Assembly (NCBI GenBank): GCA_031265345.1
Contig: JAISCU010000296.1
Coordinates: forward strand, 1-5,506
Direction of reading: 5' to 3'
Source of the DNA: Bifidobacteriaceae bacterium
GTDB lineage: Bacteria > Actinomycetota > Actinomycetes > Actinomycetales > WQXJ01
Length of the DNA stretch: 5,506 nt
Shown here: positions 5,339-5,506 of the stretch, in pieces
Layout: each line of letters starts with the position of its first letter
Position numbering within the stretch: position 1 is the first letter of the stretch
Notes under the pieces: generated by a model
The model's input: only the letters and a program-made list of their open reading frames with translations
What the model was told of the DNA's origin: nothing
The model's database searches: none
Position numbers and translations under genes: made by a program

Positions 5339-5506
5339 ATGGTGACGGAGGCTCTGCTGGCGCAGATCGAGGCCCTGCCGGTGGACGAGCGGGTGGAGTT
5401 GTCAGCTTATCTTGACCGGAGCATCGAGGCCGAGGCCCGCGGCGACGAGTTGAGCCAGTCCACCAAGGACCTGCTGGACGGCCGCCTGGCCGCGATGGAG
5501 GCCCGG
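5339..5506 (+). CDS. Putative addiction-module component (Unstab_antitox-like), 5' part
   Basis: A 56-codon open start that runs off the right edge. It begins MVTEALLAQIEALPVDERVE and continues with an acidic helix through AYLDRSIEAEA and LDGRLAAMEAR. The pattern of a helix with ALPVDERVEL and a second helix with R-L-A-A-M-E-A is that of the small 'putative addiction module component' antitoxins (about 70-80 residues). These typically precede or overlap a RelE/ParE-type toxin gene, which would lie outside the window. The ATG at 5339 is chosen because of the TACACT -10 six nt upstream; GTG at 5342 is an alternative. The family is likely; function as an antitoxin is inferred. Confidence 0.7.
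   Translation, partial: MVTEALLAQIEALPVDERVELSAYLDRSIEAEARGDELSQSTKDLLDGRLAAMEAR

Overview
The window looks like a GC-rich actinobacterial chromosome (Actinomycetota; I cannot resolve the order). Three things point there: strongly GC-biased third codon positions, an RmlC-RmlD fusion of the type found in many actinobacteria, and several starts with a TANNNT -10 box 6-8 nt before the start codon (leaderless mRNAs). The host locus is the dTDP-L-rhamnose pathway, which makes the activated sugar for cell-wall and surface polysaccharides.

Layout. Positions 1-676 (minus) hold the start of a bifunctional rmlCD gene (3,5-epimerase fused to reductase), running off the left edge. It is divergent from rmlA (814-1701, plus; glucose-1-phosphate thymidylyltransferase). 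rmlB (4180-5175, plus; 4,6-dehydratase) lies about 2.5 kb further on. Together these supply all four steps from glucose-1-phosphate to dTDP-L-rhamnose, provided the RmlD half is complete outside the window. A strong hairpin terminator follows rmlB. At the right edge starts a small antitoxin-like gene of the 'putative addiction module component' type (5339 to the edge).

Between rmlA and rmlB sits an accessory island (about 1702-4160) of defence or toxin-antitoxin character. In order it holds a short unrecognised minus-strand ORF, an Abi-like HEPN-domain protein (minus, 1955-2764), a 137-bp stretch of dense inverted repeats that reads as a structured RNA (2792-2928), a solitary XRE-type HTH protein (minus, 3070-3366), a decayed minus-strand coding region in three frames (about 3412-3989), and a truncated ribbon-helix-helix antitoxin start (4016-4069). 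The island ends in a 91-bp near-copy of an internal part of rmlA (4070-4160 copies 1509-1599 with 4 mismatches). That copy cuts the antitoxin and sits directly against the rmlB promoter, so it is the scar of the recombination that placed or reshaped the island.

The most interesting candidate system is the HEPN gene plus its neighbouring RNA. Overlapping divergent -10 elements (TACACT on plus, TAGCAT on minus, within 2773-2782) would start the RNA rightward and a leaderless HEPN mRNA leftward. HEPN ribonuclease-type toxins accompanied by a structured RNA are known (the abiF-type arrangement). This divergent actinobacterial layout with an adjacent XRE regulator may be a separate version. All of this is inferred from sequence alone.
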